A stretch of 27,481 nucleotides of DNA from Acanthaster planci. Taxonomy: Eukaryota; Echinodermata; Asteroidea; Valvatida; Acanthasteridae. The stretch lies in contig NW_019091369.1 of NCBI RefSeq assembly GCF_001949145.1, positions 964,767-992,247 of the forward strand, given 5' to 3'. Positions 19,851 through 27,481 of the stretch are shown here, piece after piece. The translations under genes and the position numbers were made by a program. The first letter of the stretch is position 1. Each line of letters starts with the position of its first letter. A model generated the notes under the pieces. It worked only from the letters and a program-made list of their open reading frames with translations, had not been told where the DNA came from and searched no databases.

Positions 19851-20201
19851 CATTAAAACGTGTATTATGAATGAGGTAAAATAAAGCATTGAACAGTTAA
19901 GAGAAAGTTAAAATTAGTCAATTATAACTAAGCAACAGAAAAATTTATTACAAGCATATCATTCAAAAACTTACTTGTAGTATAACGGTAGTAATAATAA
20001 TTTAACATCCTGCGTACTCTTTGATGGAGAATTCACAAGGAATTCTCGGAACAAAACTCACTGTGGTGCATGTATTTAATTCGTTACAGCCGTGTCCTGA
20101 AAGTTTCTCGAATGCGTGCGTGTGGCGACTAGTGGGCTGGGGGCCTTGTATTTAAATTAAAAATAAGGCCCTCCACTTGTTTGTTAATTAAGTTTTCAAA
20201 A
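19851..20201. promoter_or_regulatory. Probable bidirectional promoter of NCAPG2 and DNPEP
   Basis: The two genes are head to head; the NCAPG2 leader exon and the DNPEP start codon are separated by only a few hundred bases with no other gene between. The interval carries an imperfect palindrome at 20141-20172 (GGGCCTT, an AT-rich core containing TATTTAAATT, AAGGCCC) that ends about 30 bases before the DNPEP ATG. The core could act as a TATA-like element in either direction. Transcription starts are inferred, not seen. Confidence 0.5.
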
Positions 20202-20216
20202 TGGCATCGACCTCGG
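20202..20216 (+). CDS. DNPEP: DNPEP coding exon 1 (MASTS)
   Basis: ATG GCA TCG ACC TCG followed by gtaaga, with AAAATGG as start context. It ends in phase 0, matching the acceptor of exon 2 and also that of the zinc-finger exon at 23023. It is only five codons long, so its identity rests on position and phase. Confidence 0.7.
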
Positions 20217-23200
20217 TAAGAATTTTTTTCTGTTTTCATGTGAGTCACTTATCTTAAAAGATTTCTTCGAATGTTGGTTAATGTGTAGGCCTAACGTTAG
20301 CGAGGCCGACTTGTGCATGATTTCCGGCTATCGCGGAGAAAACAATCCGAGGTGAACGCACTTTTGCCATGCAAAGGAACGTAAAATCAAAATGTCGACA
20401 AGAATATAATTATAAGATCAAATCAGTGCTCTGAAATATATGATTGCCGAGCTTTCGGTAACTGAGTACCTTCTTCAGGGCAGGCAGATCCCGTTCTGAA
20501 TGAACGCGGAAAAATCCACGTTCATTCCCCCTGGATGCAGCGTTCCAAGTTCGAAAATGACGCGCTGCTCCAGTTCCTTACGCTGTACATCAGATGACGC
20601 TTTCTGCAGAATGCAGACACGTCATCGAGGGAATGTGGCGGCATGGCAAGGATTAAGTCATTGTTAATTAACTTTAGTAGCCTAATGTTTTAGGTCTACA
20701 AGGAAGTTGTATTTCCCTTTGTTGCTCATGATACATGTATTTGCAATTTCAGAGTCTCAGACTTTAAGGTCTCAGTCTAGTCTCGGACCATCAGGTCTCG
20801 GTCTCAGACTTTAAGGTCTCAGTCTCGGGCCATCAGGTCTCGGTCTCGGACTTCCAGGTCTTGACTACAAGTTACACTTGTAAAACCTATGTCGCCATAA
20901 TTTGCGCACGTATCACATCTGAAAAATCTGCAAGTTAATGTCTCTTGAATGAGGAACTATTTTTTGCATTAATTACTTTTGTTTAGTGATGCAGAAAAAC
21001 ACTTTTATGGGCAATAGCTCTACCTCCCATCACTCTCTCTTTTTCATTCTCTTAGATCTTAATTTTTTTTCAATTTAATTTGAAGTTATAGTGAAGCATC
21101 AATTTTTATTCTTTCCAATAAATCAGTTGGCATTCATTGTGAGTTATTGGCATGCATGCACGGACAGAAAAAAACGAGGTTGTATCATATACATGTACTG
21201 TACGTTTATGATGACAGCAATGCTACTCTGCAGTGAACACATGAAGTCGAGTCGATAAGATGCTGGTGCCCCCTTTGTGCCCCCCCCACTAGTAAAATCC
21301 TAGCTACGTACGTGCCCTACTGCTGCAAGCATGAAGTGCACACATGTTTATACATGTATGCTAATTATTGCCCATAATGTACATCGTAAAGTGTGTATCT
21401 AAAAATATGGGCAATAATTTGCCTTGACACTTATTGTCATTTTTCTTAGAAAAGAAAGGCCTCCAATCGTGTCAATCCAAGATGTTTCCTATTGGCCCAC
21501 AAGCGAGCTGTTCAAGGGCATGAGGTGTGCGTAAAAGTGGCATAACCCTTTTACTTTCAGGAACTGTGGAAAAAAGATTGATAAAGATATGAACTGAAAC
21601 TTTTGTTGGTTGGTTAGTTGTTTGTTTGTTGTTTGTTTGTTTGTTTGTTTGTTGGGTTGTTTAAAACAAGACAAAGATGCAATGTGAACTTTAGGTCCTA
21701 CATGAACATGTAGCCATGTACGTGATGTACATGTAACTTTACACCTGTGTGTGGTATGTCATGAATGGTATTTTTTGGAATGTTTCAAGGCAAATATGAG
21801 TTGGGTTATATGGAAGGTCCCTTATTTTGTATGATATGACATGGAATGACCCTACTGCAAGCTACACGTATACTTGTACATGTGCTGGGAGCTATGACTG
21901 TAGGCATATGTAGGCCTACCCGAACTCTAAAGAAACAGATGGCATGTGCATCCCTGTGGTATTACATCAGCGGTATAGCATCCATGACATGGCTCGGCTG
22001 ATTTGTTCTCTGTAGCTCATTTCCTCGTCAGATGGTCAGAATGGTATTAGCCCGCACACTGGCAGTGAGATTGTTGAGGCATGTCAACAAGAGTTTCCCC
22101 GGCCCTTGATGGTTGAAGGGGCCCAGAGTCGAGTCTTATTTGATTCCAATTCAGGAAACAGCCACAAGTTTTTTTCCCAAGGCTGAGTTTGCAACGCTCA
22201 GGAGCACAGCGTCTCTGCCAATATGTTCCCACGACTAGAAGTTCACCTGTTCCAAATGGCCTCATTATTGCCTGAAACAAAACTTCTAAAAGGGCTGAAA
22301 TCCAAGAAAAATCGCACTTGCAGCCCCGTAAACCTTATCGCTGATACCACATGGGTGATCTTGAACTGTGATAGAAAGGCATTGTGCTTCCCAAAGAGCC
22401 CTTGTACCATCACCCATGTGGTATCAGCAATAAGGCTTATTGGCGAAGGGAATTTCACTATCTAGGTTTCGACCACAAGAAGGTGTAATGCAGGTATACA
22501 CGTACTAGTTCATCTAGTTTCTCCAAGGGTCTCAGTCGAGAGACAACTAGAATGAAGGACACGCATTCACGGTCAGGGCAAGAAGTACATGCATACTCTG
22601 GCCAGGATGAGAAAGGCTCTTGGCAATGATGGTACTAGTAGTAACATCGGTCCTTCATGTATCCCTTTGGGCAGAATGCTTGAGTGAGGCCTACGCAAAC
22701 CAGTGAAAACTGGCCGGAGGAGACACCGGCAACCATATTCTATACGGTCTGGGGATGGTTCAAGTAGATAATTCAGTAGAAGGCCAGTTCATGGTGTAAC
22801 TACATGTAGACTATCAGCTAAGAGACAGAGATTAAGACGTGGAAGATGTTGGTCCACTAGACCAACATCAATCTTTGCGTCATGGATTTTTTCACACAGT
22901 TTTGGACCAACCCTGCCTTTTCTTCGGGTTTTTCCCCTTTTTCTATCTCTTAAGCTGCATGAACCAATTTGAGGACACCCCATGATCTGAAAACTCTCTA
23001 TCTGTTTCTCCGACTCTTCTAGAGCATTGCTGTGAAACTGGAGGATTCACCGGTCGGTTATGAGGATGCCCCAACAGTTGATTTTAATGAAGCGGAGACA
23101 TCTTGCGGGACTTCGTTTGATCAGGGTGCTAACTATAGTTATGGGGCAATGGAGTTTGGAGAACAGGACTGTTCTACTGGTCAGAATGAGTACGGAGGAA

Positions 23201-26200
23201 GGCTGATAAATCTGCTAACGGGGGCCCCTCAGCTCCAGCCAAGGGAGACGCCCTTTCCTATCAGCCTGACCAAGAAGAAGGAGTGCAGGAGGTACTTCAA
23301 GAAACGATGGACGCTGCAGTTTAAGTGGCTACGCTATGACAACAAGAGGCAGGTCATGTACTGCGCCATCTGCCGACAATTTGGGGTCGAGAAAGCGGGC
23401 AAGACGGGCTTTATCTCCGGGATCTCCCGCTTCAAGAAGGAGACCCTGGTGACGCACAACAAAAGTAAGAGGCACAATTACTGCCGGAAACTGATGCTGA
23501 ATGCCGGCCTTGACATACAGGTGCCGGTCCCAGATGATCAGGATTTGCTATCTGTAACGGCGGCAGATGCTGTTCATAACATACATGTACATGTCGAGCC
23601 ACCAGCTGTTGAAACCCATCCCTCTGCCCGTATGGCTCCTGCAGACCATATATCATCAGCTGTCCACACTCGACCTCCAACTATCCATATGTCAGGGGTG
23701 GCACGCAGATGTGTACCTCAAGTAGCCCATGCACCAGCCAGGAATACGTCAATTTTGCCACCTTTGATGACTTCTCTAGGTGTTCATCATAACACATGCA
23801 GGCATATTGTGAGGAGGAGCACCCAGGAATTGGACCATGTTTCCTACACTAACCAACTGGAGGTACATGTCTTTCCTACAGTGGAATTGAATCTGGGATC
23901 ATAAACTACATAATTTAACAAATGCACATTTACTAGATTTACATACAATGTAAGTCTTGTTGCAGATCTAACAGGTTATGCAAAGTTACATGACTGTATA
24001 TGTACATGCATGTACATTTCTATATTTATACATGTGTATGCACACGCAGAAAATAATTTGTGTCTGGTGCATGAAAAATTGTCGTGTAAATCTACATTTT
24101 GGATGGCAAGCACAGAATCCAAACTGTTTTGCTTTGGTATTTTATGCATGCACTGGTACGAATGTTAGGTTTGCCATCCAAAACAATAACATTGCTGTCA
24201 CGTAGGACCAACCACATCTTTGATATACCATGGAAGTAGCCTACCTCCATGGTATAAATACATGTACTGCCATGTACCTGATTGTTATGGAATGCATGAT
24301 TTATACGTGTACATTGTACATGAGGCATCCATATTGCCATACAAAATCCATGTACTTGTACATGTACCTGTTCTGTACATGCAAACATGTGCAAGGCACG
24401 AGTAGTTGGGAGATACGTAGTAGAGGTGAATTTAATCTTTCTTTTTTTTGTTAGTCCACGTAGCTATATAGGAGTGGTACCCCCCAGTTTACCTGGCAAA
24501 AACCTGCATTTTGTGGACCCCTGTGTAAAGTGATTGTTTTAGAGGCATGTTTAGGGTCTTTGTTCAGTAAGTAGGTCAGCAGCCAAGGAGTGCACATGTA
24601 CATAAAGTCTGCTCTGAAGATGTGTGGGACCTGCAGTGGACTTGGTTGTTGAAGTTTGATTGTAGTTGATTTGTGCCTTTTCTTGATACTGTGTTTGGTT
24701 TGGGTTTTTTGGGGGTCGTTATTTTCTTAGTACCTGGTTCTGTTGTTTTTTTTTTACTGCTGATATTTATTGAGAGTCTTTTACTAAAAGGTTAAGGTTT
24801 ACTGGGTCTGAAAAAAAAATGAATTTCCAGATCTGAAGTTTACGGTATGAGGTATTTTCACTAATTTTGTTTTTTTTGCGTTTCTTTGACTTTTCATTTT
24901 TGTTATTTTTTTTGTCGGCTAAGAAGTTGCTAAATAGATTGTAAATTTTTTTTTCTAGATTGGTTCTTGGTTGTTGAATAAAATATTTGTTTTTCTTTTG
25001 AATTTTTTTTTTTTTGAGATCAAACGCTTTTTCTGTTCCATCTTTTTTTTTAGAGAGAGACCTCGCGATTTGTCCTTAGTTGATCCCTAGGTAGGGAGTA
25101 TTTTGTGCAAGTGATTTCCCCCCAGAGTTGTCTTCTTCTACGGTGTTCCATTTTTGCAGGTTACAGATACTTTACACAGCTAATGGATTTGTACAATCCC
25201 CATTTAGCTGTCTTCCTTCTTTATCTGTAAGAATTTTCTTGCTTGTAGCATTAGCAACAATAAATGACATCACCAAACCTCGTAGGTATTCACGATTGAG
25301 AGCCAAATTGTCACTGGTCTGCTCTTCCGCCCCGTACCCAGGCCAGTCCGTTTTCTGCTTTTTACCAGACAGGCGGGGATGTGTGCACTAGTCAAGCACT
25401 GTATGCTAATATGCTGAACTGTTCATTTATGAGCAGTCCAGTGGAGCTGTCAATCAGAGAGACTACACTGTAAGCACCCACTAGCATCATACAACCATAT
25501 AAATTCTCAATGTATGTTCTTTCATTGAGGTCACGTTGCCTTGCTGATAAAGCAACTGAATATGTATGAGGTACATTTATGGTGGAACAAACATAACACG
25601 GTTTATTGGAAATTGACAAACTTGGCCCCCTGCTCCAGTGGAGCTGTCAGCCAGAGAGACTACACTATAAGCACGCACAAGCATCATGCACTCACATAAA
25701 TCCTCAATGTTCTTTCATTGAGGTCACGTTACCTTGCTGATAAAGCAACTGAATATGTATGAGGTATGTTGGAACGAACATAACAGGGTTTATTGGAAAT
25801 TGACAAATTAGTTCCCCTAGGCAAATAGTTTGTCATTTTCCAACTTGCAACAAATGAACTTGCCCCCCTCACACCTATCCTGTGTTTGTTCACTGTGCAA
25901 AACTAATTCTGTTTCTCGTCTATGTTTTGCCTACAATGTTCCATCATACTTTCTTCTCTTGCAGGCTGTAAGCTCGGAATCAGCCAGCGCCAAGTCTGCT
26001 GCAGAGGAGCTGATTGAATTTGTCAACAGAGCTCCATCTCCATTTCATGGTAACAATGAACTGCCTAAAAGGGTCAATATTCCTGTGATAGTTATCCCTA
26101 AGCCTTGTGCAACAAAAATGGAATATTGAGTCATTAGTCTCCGAGAAAAATTATAATGAAATTGGAAGACTACTCTGCAATGCTACGCGTACCTGTTACT

Positions 26201-26977
26201 GAATATTTGTTGAATTTTGCAGTTGTGAAATTCATTTATGATTATTTGTAATGTAAAGCTCTTGCTATTGTTGATGCTCTAGTGGTGGCTGAGTGTCGTA
26301 AACGACTCCTTGCCGCTGGCTTCTGTGAACTCAAGGAGAGGGAACCATGGGATTTGAAGCCTCTAGACAAGGTATGTGTATACTGTTCATGTTATTGACT
26401 TGATACATCCATCGTTACCCTGTTATCTGGTACCGGTATTTCCAAGAGATCTCCGTCCTCCTTATAGCTAGTCTTCATTCATCAGATATTTAATGATGAG
26501 GAGTCCCAACTCATGATTTGTGAAATCACCTGCACACAGTGTAGTTGAAGGCACATGCTTCGTGATAGTCATGTGAAAAGAAGCCTTGCGCGATGGCATC
26601 AATACAGAACAGGACCATGGACAGTAGCTTGGTGGCTGGGTGCACAGTCAAAGACTGTACGTGTACATTTTGACAGAAACGGCTCGCAAGTGCTCCACAC
26701 GTCTTGTGCAAAAGCCGCACAAACATGTTGGGGCACGTGATACTTCCTGTGTAAAAAAAGCCATCACTTGCTCCAGTAAGGACAGGTAGTAAGTGTATGG
26801 TCCACTTCAGGTACTCTACCTTTCAATGACCTTTCTTTTGTTGCTGCATATTTCCTTTGGCAGTGTTTTGTGACACGCAACCAGTCCACCATCATGGCCT
26901 TCGCTCTTGGCGGAGACTATATCCCTGGCAATGGATTCACTATGATTGGTGCTCACACCGATAGTCCCTGCTTGAAG
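20202..26977 (+). CDS. DNPEP: Aspartyl aminopeptidase, first four coding exons; continues beyond right edge
   Basis: DNPEP is a cytosolic family M18 metallopeptidase that removes N-terminal Asp or Glu using two metal ions; the enzyme forms a large tetrahedral dodecamer. Exons 20202-20216, 25965-26049, 26283-26371 and 26864-26977 join in phase with GT..AG borders and give 101 residues. Diagnostic blocks are [57 protein letters not shown] and [10 protein letters not shown]; the His of GAHTDSP is a metal ligand in the family. The family is usually about 470-480 residues, so most of the enzyme lies to the right. The first exon (MASTS) is the least certain part: it is assigned because its ATG and strong donor TCG|gtaaga are in the right place and phase. 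Confidence 0.93.
20453..20478 (-). other. Hammerhead-like core motif
   Basis: On the minus strand the sequence reads CTGAAGA, A, GGTA, CTCAGT, TACC, GAAA. This has the order of the hammerhead CUGANGA - stem II - GAAA core, with one unpaired base before the stem. Stems I and III and a cleavage site were not found, so catalysis is not supported. A separate 9-bp hairpin follows at 20498-20527. Confidence 0.35.
20753..20866. repeat. GGTCTC-type tandem repeat
   Basis: Two long units and a partial third. TCTCAGACTTTAAGGTCTCA begins at 20755 and again at 20802, each followed by a CCATCAGGTCTCGG segment. The second unit is a few bases shorter. Confidence 0.85.
21363..21419. repeat. Perfect 14-bp inverted repeat
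   Basis: AATTATTGCCCATA (21363-21376) and TATGGGCAATAATT (21406-21419) are exact reverse complements around a 29-base loop. Confidence 0.85.
21601..21663. repeat. GTTT microsatellite
   Basis: An interrupted run of GTTT and GGTT tetranucleotides. Confidence 0.9.
22333..22435. repeat. 27-bp inverted repeat, MITE-like
   Basis: CCTTATCGCTGATACCACAT then GGGTGAT (22333-22359) pairs with ATCACCCATGTGGTATCAGC then AATAAGG (22409-22435) with a single mismatch; the loop is 49 bases. Confidence 0.85.
22845..22869. repeat. Perfect short palindrome
   Basis: GATGTTGGTC-cacta-GACCAACATC, 10-bp arms with a 5-base loop, about 150 bases before the zinc-finger exon acceptor. Confidence 0.85.
23023..23904 (+). 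CDS. Zinc-finger (TTF/BED-like, transposase-derived) exon nested in DNPEP intron 1
   Basis: A 293-codon open exon follows a good acceptor (pyrimidine tract, then cttctag before 23023) and ends at TAA 23902-23904. A TAG lies directly upstream in frame and the first ATG is at 23149, so translation needs either an upstream coding exon or that internal start. Counting from the first Ser, residues 1-80 are acidic. At about 83-160 sits a Trp/Tyr-rich basic segment, [13 protein letters not shown], then a zinc finger with Cys114, Cys117, His145 and His151 (CAIC and HNKSKRH). This layout, with [11 protein letters not shown], resembles the N-terminal finger of ZNF862 or C17orf113-like, hAT-derived proteins. 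The C-terminal 120 residues are His/Pro-rich with no recognisable domain. No transposase catalytic or dimerisation region is present. Likely a domesticated DNA-binding protein; function unknown. Confidence 0.7.
   Translation, partial: SIAVKLEDSPVGYEDAPTVDFNEAETSCGTSFDQGANYSYGAMEFGEQDCSTGQNEYGGRLINLLTGAPQLQPRETPFPISLTKKKECRRYFKKRWTLQFKWLRYDNKRQVMYCAICRQFGVEKAGKTGFISGISRFKKETLVTHNKSKRHNYCRKLMLNAGLDIQVPVPDDQDLLSVTAADAVHNIHVHVEPPAVETHPSARMAPADHISSAVHTRPPTIHMSGVARRCVPQVAHAPARNTSILPPLMTSLGVHHNTCRHIVRRSTQELDHVSYTNQLEVHVFPTVELNLGS
24097..24183. repeat. 13-bp inverted repeat
   Basis: TTTTGGATGGCAA (24097-24109) and TTGCCATCCAAAA (24171-24183) are exact reverse complements, just downstream of the zinc-finger exon. 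Confidence 0.8.
24224..24256. repeat. 11-bp hairpin
   Basis: TATACCATGGA (24224-24234) and TCCATGGTATA (24246-24256), exact arms with an 11-base loop. It sits in a stretch rich in ACATGTA-type palindromes (about 23990-24375). Confidence 0.8.
25436..25820. repeat. Tandem duplication, unit about 198 bp
   Basis: Both units begin TCCAGTGGAGCTGTCA (25436 and 25634) and share CAGAGAGACTACACT, TTCTTTCATTGAGGTCACGT, GCTGATAAAGCAACTGAATA and GGTTTATTGGAAATTGACAA. The second copy has small deletions. It ends about 145 bases before the DNPEP exon 2 acceptor. Confidence 0.9.
25965..26049 (+). CDS. DNPEP: DNPEP coding exon 2
   Basis: Acceptor tcttctcttgcag, donor CATG|gtaaca, entering in phase 0 and leaving in phase 1. 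It encodes [20 protein letters not shown] plus His, the N-terminal M18 signature FVNRSPSPFH of animal DNPEP. Confidence 0.95.
26283..26371 (+). CDS. DNPEP: DNPEP coding exon 3
   Basis: Acceptor gatgctctag, donor AAG|gtatgt. It encodes [20 protein letters not shown] and then PWDLKPLDK, matching VAECRNRLLQAGFSELKE of the human enzyme. Confidence 0.96.
26372..26863 (+). other. DNPEP intron 3, nothing recognised
   Basis: Intron of 492 bases. Overlapping short open frames on both strands at 26526-26740 look like chance. Confidence 0.65.
26864..26977 (+). CDS. DNPEP: DNPEP coding exon 4 with a metal-ligand His
   Basis: Acceptor tcctttggcag, donor AAG|gtgata, 38 codons in phase 0. It encodes [20 protein letters not shown] and [18 protein letters not shown]. 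The His in GAHTDSP is one of the zinc ligands of M18 peptidases. Confidence 0.96.
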
Positions 26978-27481
26978 GTGATAATCATGTATAACCCAGC
27001 CTGACAAAATGAGTCATTGATTTGCCAAAGCCACTTTTGGCCTTGAAAAGAATCTTGCATGATTAAAATCAATTGGAACCCTTGACATTCTTCACCCACG
27101 TAATGTCCATTTTCATCAGAAAAACTGGCTGTGATACACGTTGCATCAAAAGGAAGAGCTACGGTGTGCTCTTTCTGCATTACACTAGAAGAAAAAATAA
27201 CTGCAAGAAATGGCTTTAAGACTCATTTTGTAGGAGCCAATGACAAAGAATTGTGTTTATAGAGAACCCAGGCCAGACTTGTGATCATTGTTACATCACT
27301 AAGACATGATGAAGTAGACATAAACAGCCCATGGAAATGAAGAGAATTTCCATATTTTTTCCAAAACACCAGGATATGCATTTATACAAGGAATATTTCC
27401 CTCAACAAAAAAAATGATGACACATAATTTGTTAATATTTCAATGAATGTGATCCGTTGCGTTAAATATTAATGGCAAAAT
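26978..27481 (+). other. DNPEP intron 4, cut by the right edge
   Basis: AT-rich sequence after the exon 4 donor. No further DNPEP exon or repeat was recognised before the window ends. Confidence 0.65.

Larger units (their letters stand above)
20217..25964 (+). other. DNPEP intron 1, hosts a zinc-finger exon and many hairpins
   Basis: This 5.7 kb intron contains the open exon 23023-23904, a hammerhead-like motif (20453-20478), a GGTCTC-type tandem repeat, a GTTT microsatellite, several perfect hairpins, a T-rich stretch (about 24430-25060) and a tandem duplication just before exon 2. Nothing else coding was recognised in 20530-23020. Confidence 0.7.

Noticed and set aside
22223-22465. Overlapping plus and minus open frames with similar peptides
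   Set aside because: Both arise because the 22333-22435 inverted repeat reads similarly on either strand; not genes.
23432-23680. Minus-strand open frame opposite the zinc-finger exon
   Set aside because: Shadow of the coding exon, no recognisable protein and no splice support.
23990-24375. ACATGTA-rich stretch as a CRISPR-like or regular tandem array
   Set aside because: Spacing is irregular and the motif is scattered across the whole window, so it reads as genome-wide compositional bias.
24026-24454. Small open frames at 23978-24205, 24220-24405 and 24230-24454 as genes
   Set aside because: Low-complexity translations of the ACATGTA-rich sequence, with no splice or start context and no homology.
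25128-25391. 87-codon plus-strand open frame before DNPEP exon 2, considered as a DNPEP exon
   Set aside because: No similarity to M18 N-termini, and the animal DNPEP N-terminus is short and accounted for by exon 2.

Overview
This is eukaryotic genomic DNA: short phase-compatible exons with GT..AG borders, long AT-rich introns, and many inverted-repeat (MITE-like) insertions. Intron density, deuterostome-like protein sequences and abundant ACATGTA-type motifs suggest a marine invertebrate deuterostome, perhaps an echinoderm such as a sea star. The taxon is an inference; the exon models are read directly from the sequence.

Two genes lie head to head. On the minus strand, from about 19.85 kb down past position 1, is NCAPG2 (condensin-2 complex subunit G2). 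I resolved 20 coding exons with consistent reading phase, from an ATG at 18074 to the left edge, plus an upstream leader exon ending at 19661. They encode about 917 residues, most of the expected roughly 1,100-1,150; the C-terminus is outside the window. On the plus strand, from 20202 past the right edge, is DNPEP (aspartyl aminopeptidase, family M18). Four coding exons give the first 101 residues, through the zinc-ligand motif GAHTDSP.

A shared, probably bidirectional promoter of less than about 360 bp lies near 19.85-20.20 kb. The 5.7 kb first intron of DNPEP contains a same-strand 293-codon open exon (23023-23904). It encodes a transposase-derived (TTF/BED-like) C2H2 zinc finger. It has a good 3' splice acceptor but no initiator ATG at its start, and its phase matches the tiny DNPEP first exon (MASTS). 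One first exon may therefore feed two unrelated proteins; this is the most interesting hypothesis here.

The introns hold several nonautonomous elements: a long foldback at 6427-6852, a TIR element at 9934-10893, a TTAA-flanked piggyBac-like MITE at 17155-17822, a chain of inverted-repeat elements at 18261-19478, a 34-bp minisatellite beside a splice acceptor at 5267-5470, and a tandem duplication of about 198 bp at 25436-25820. Two sites (6535-6565 and 20453-20478) resemble the hammerhead ribozyme core. I saw no tRNA, rRNA, CRISPR array or bacterial operon.
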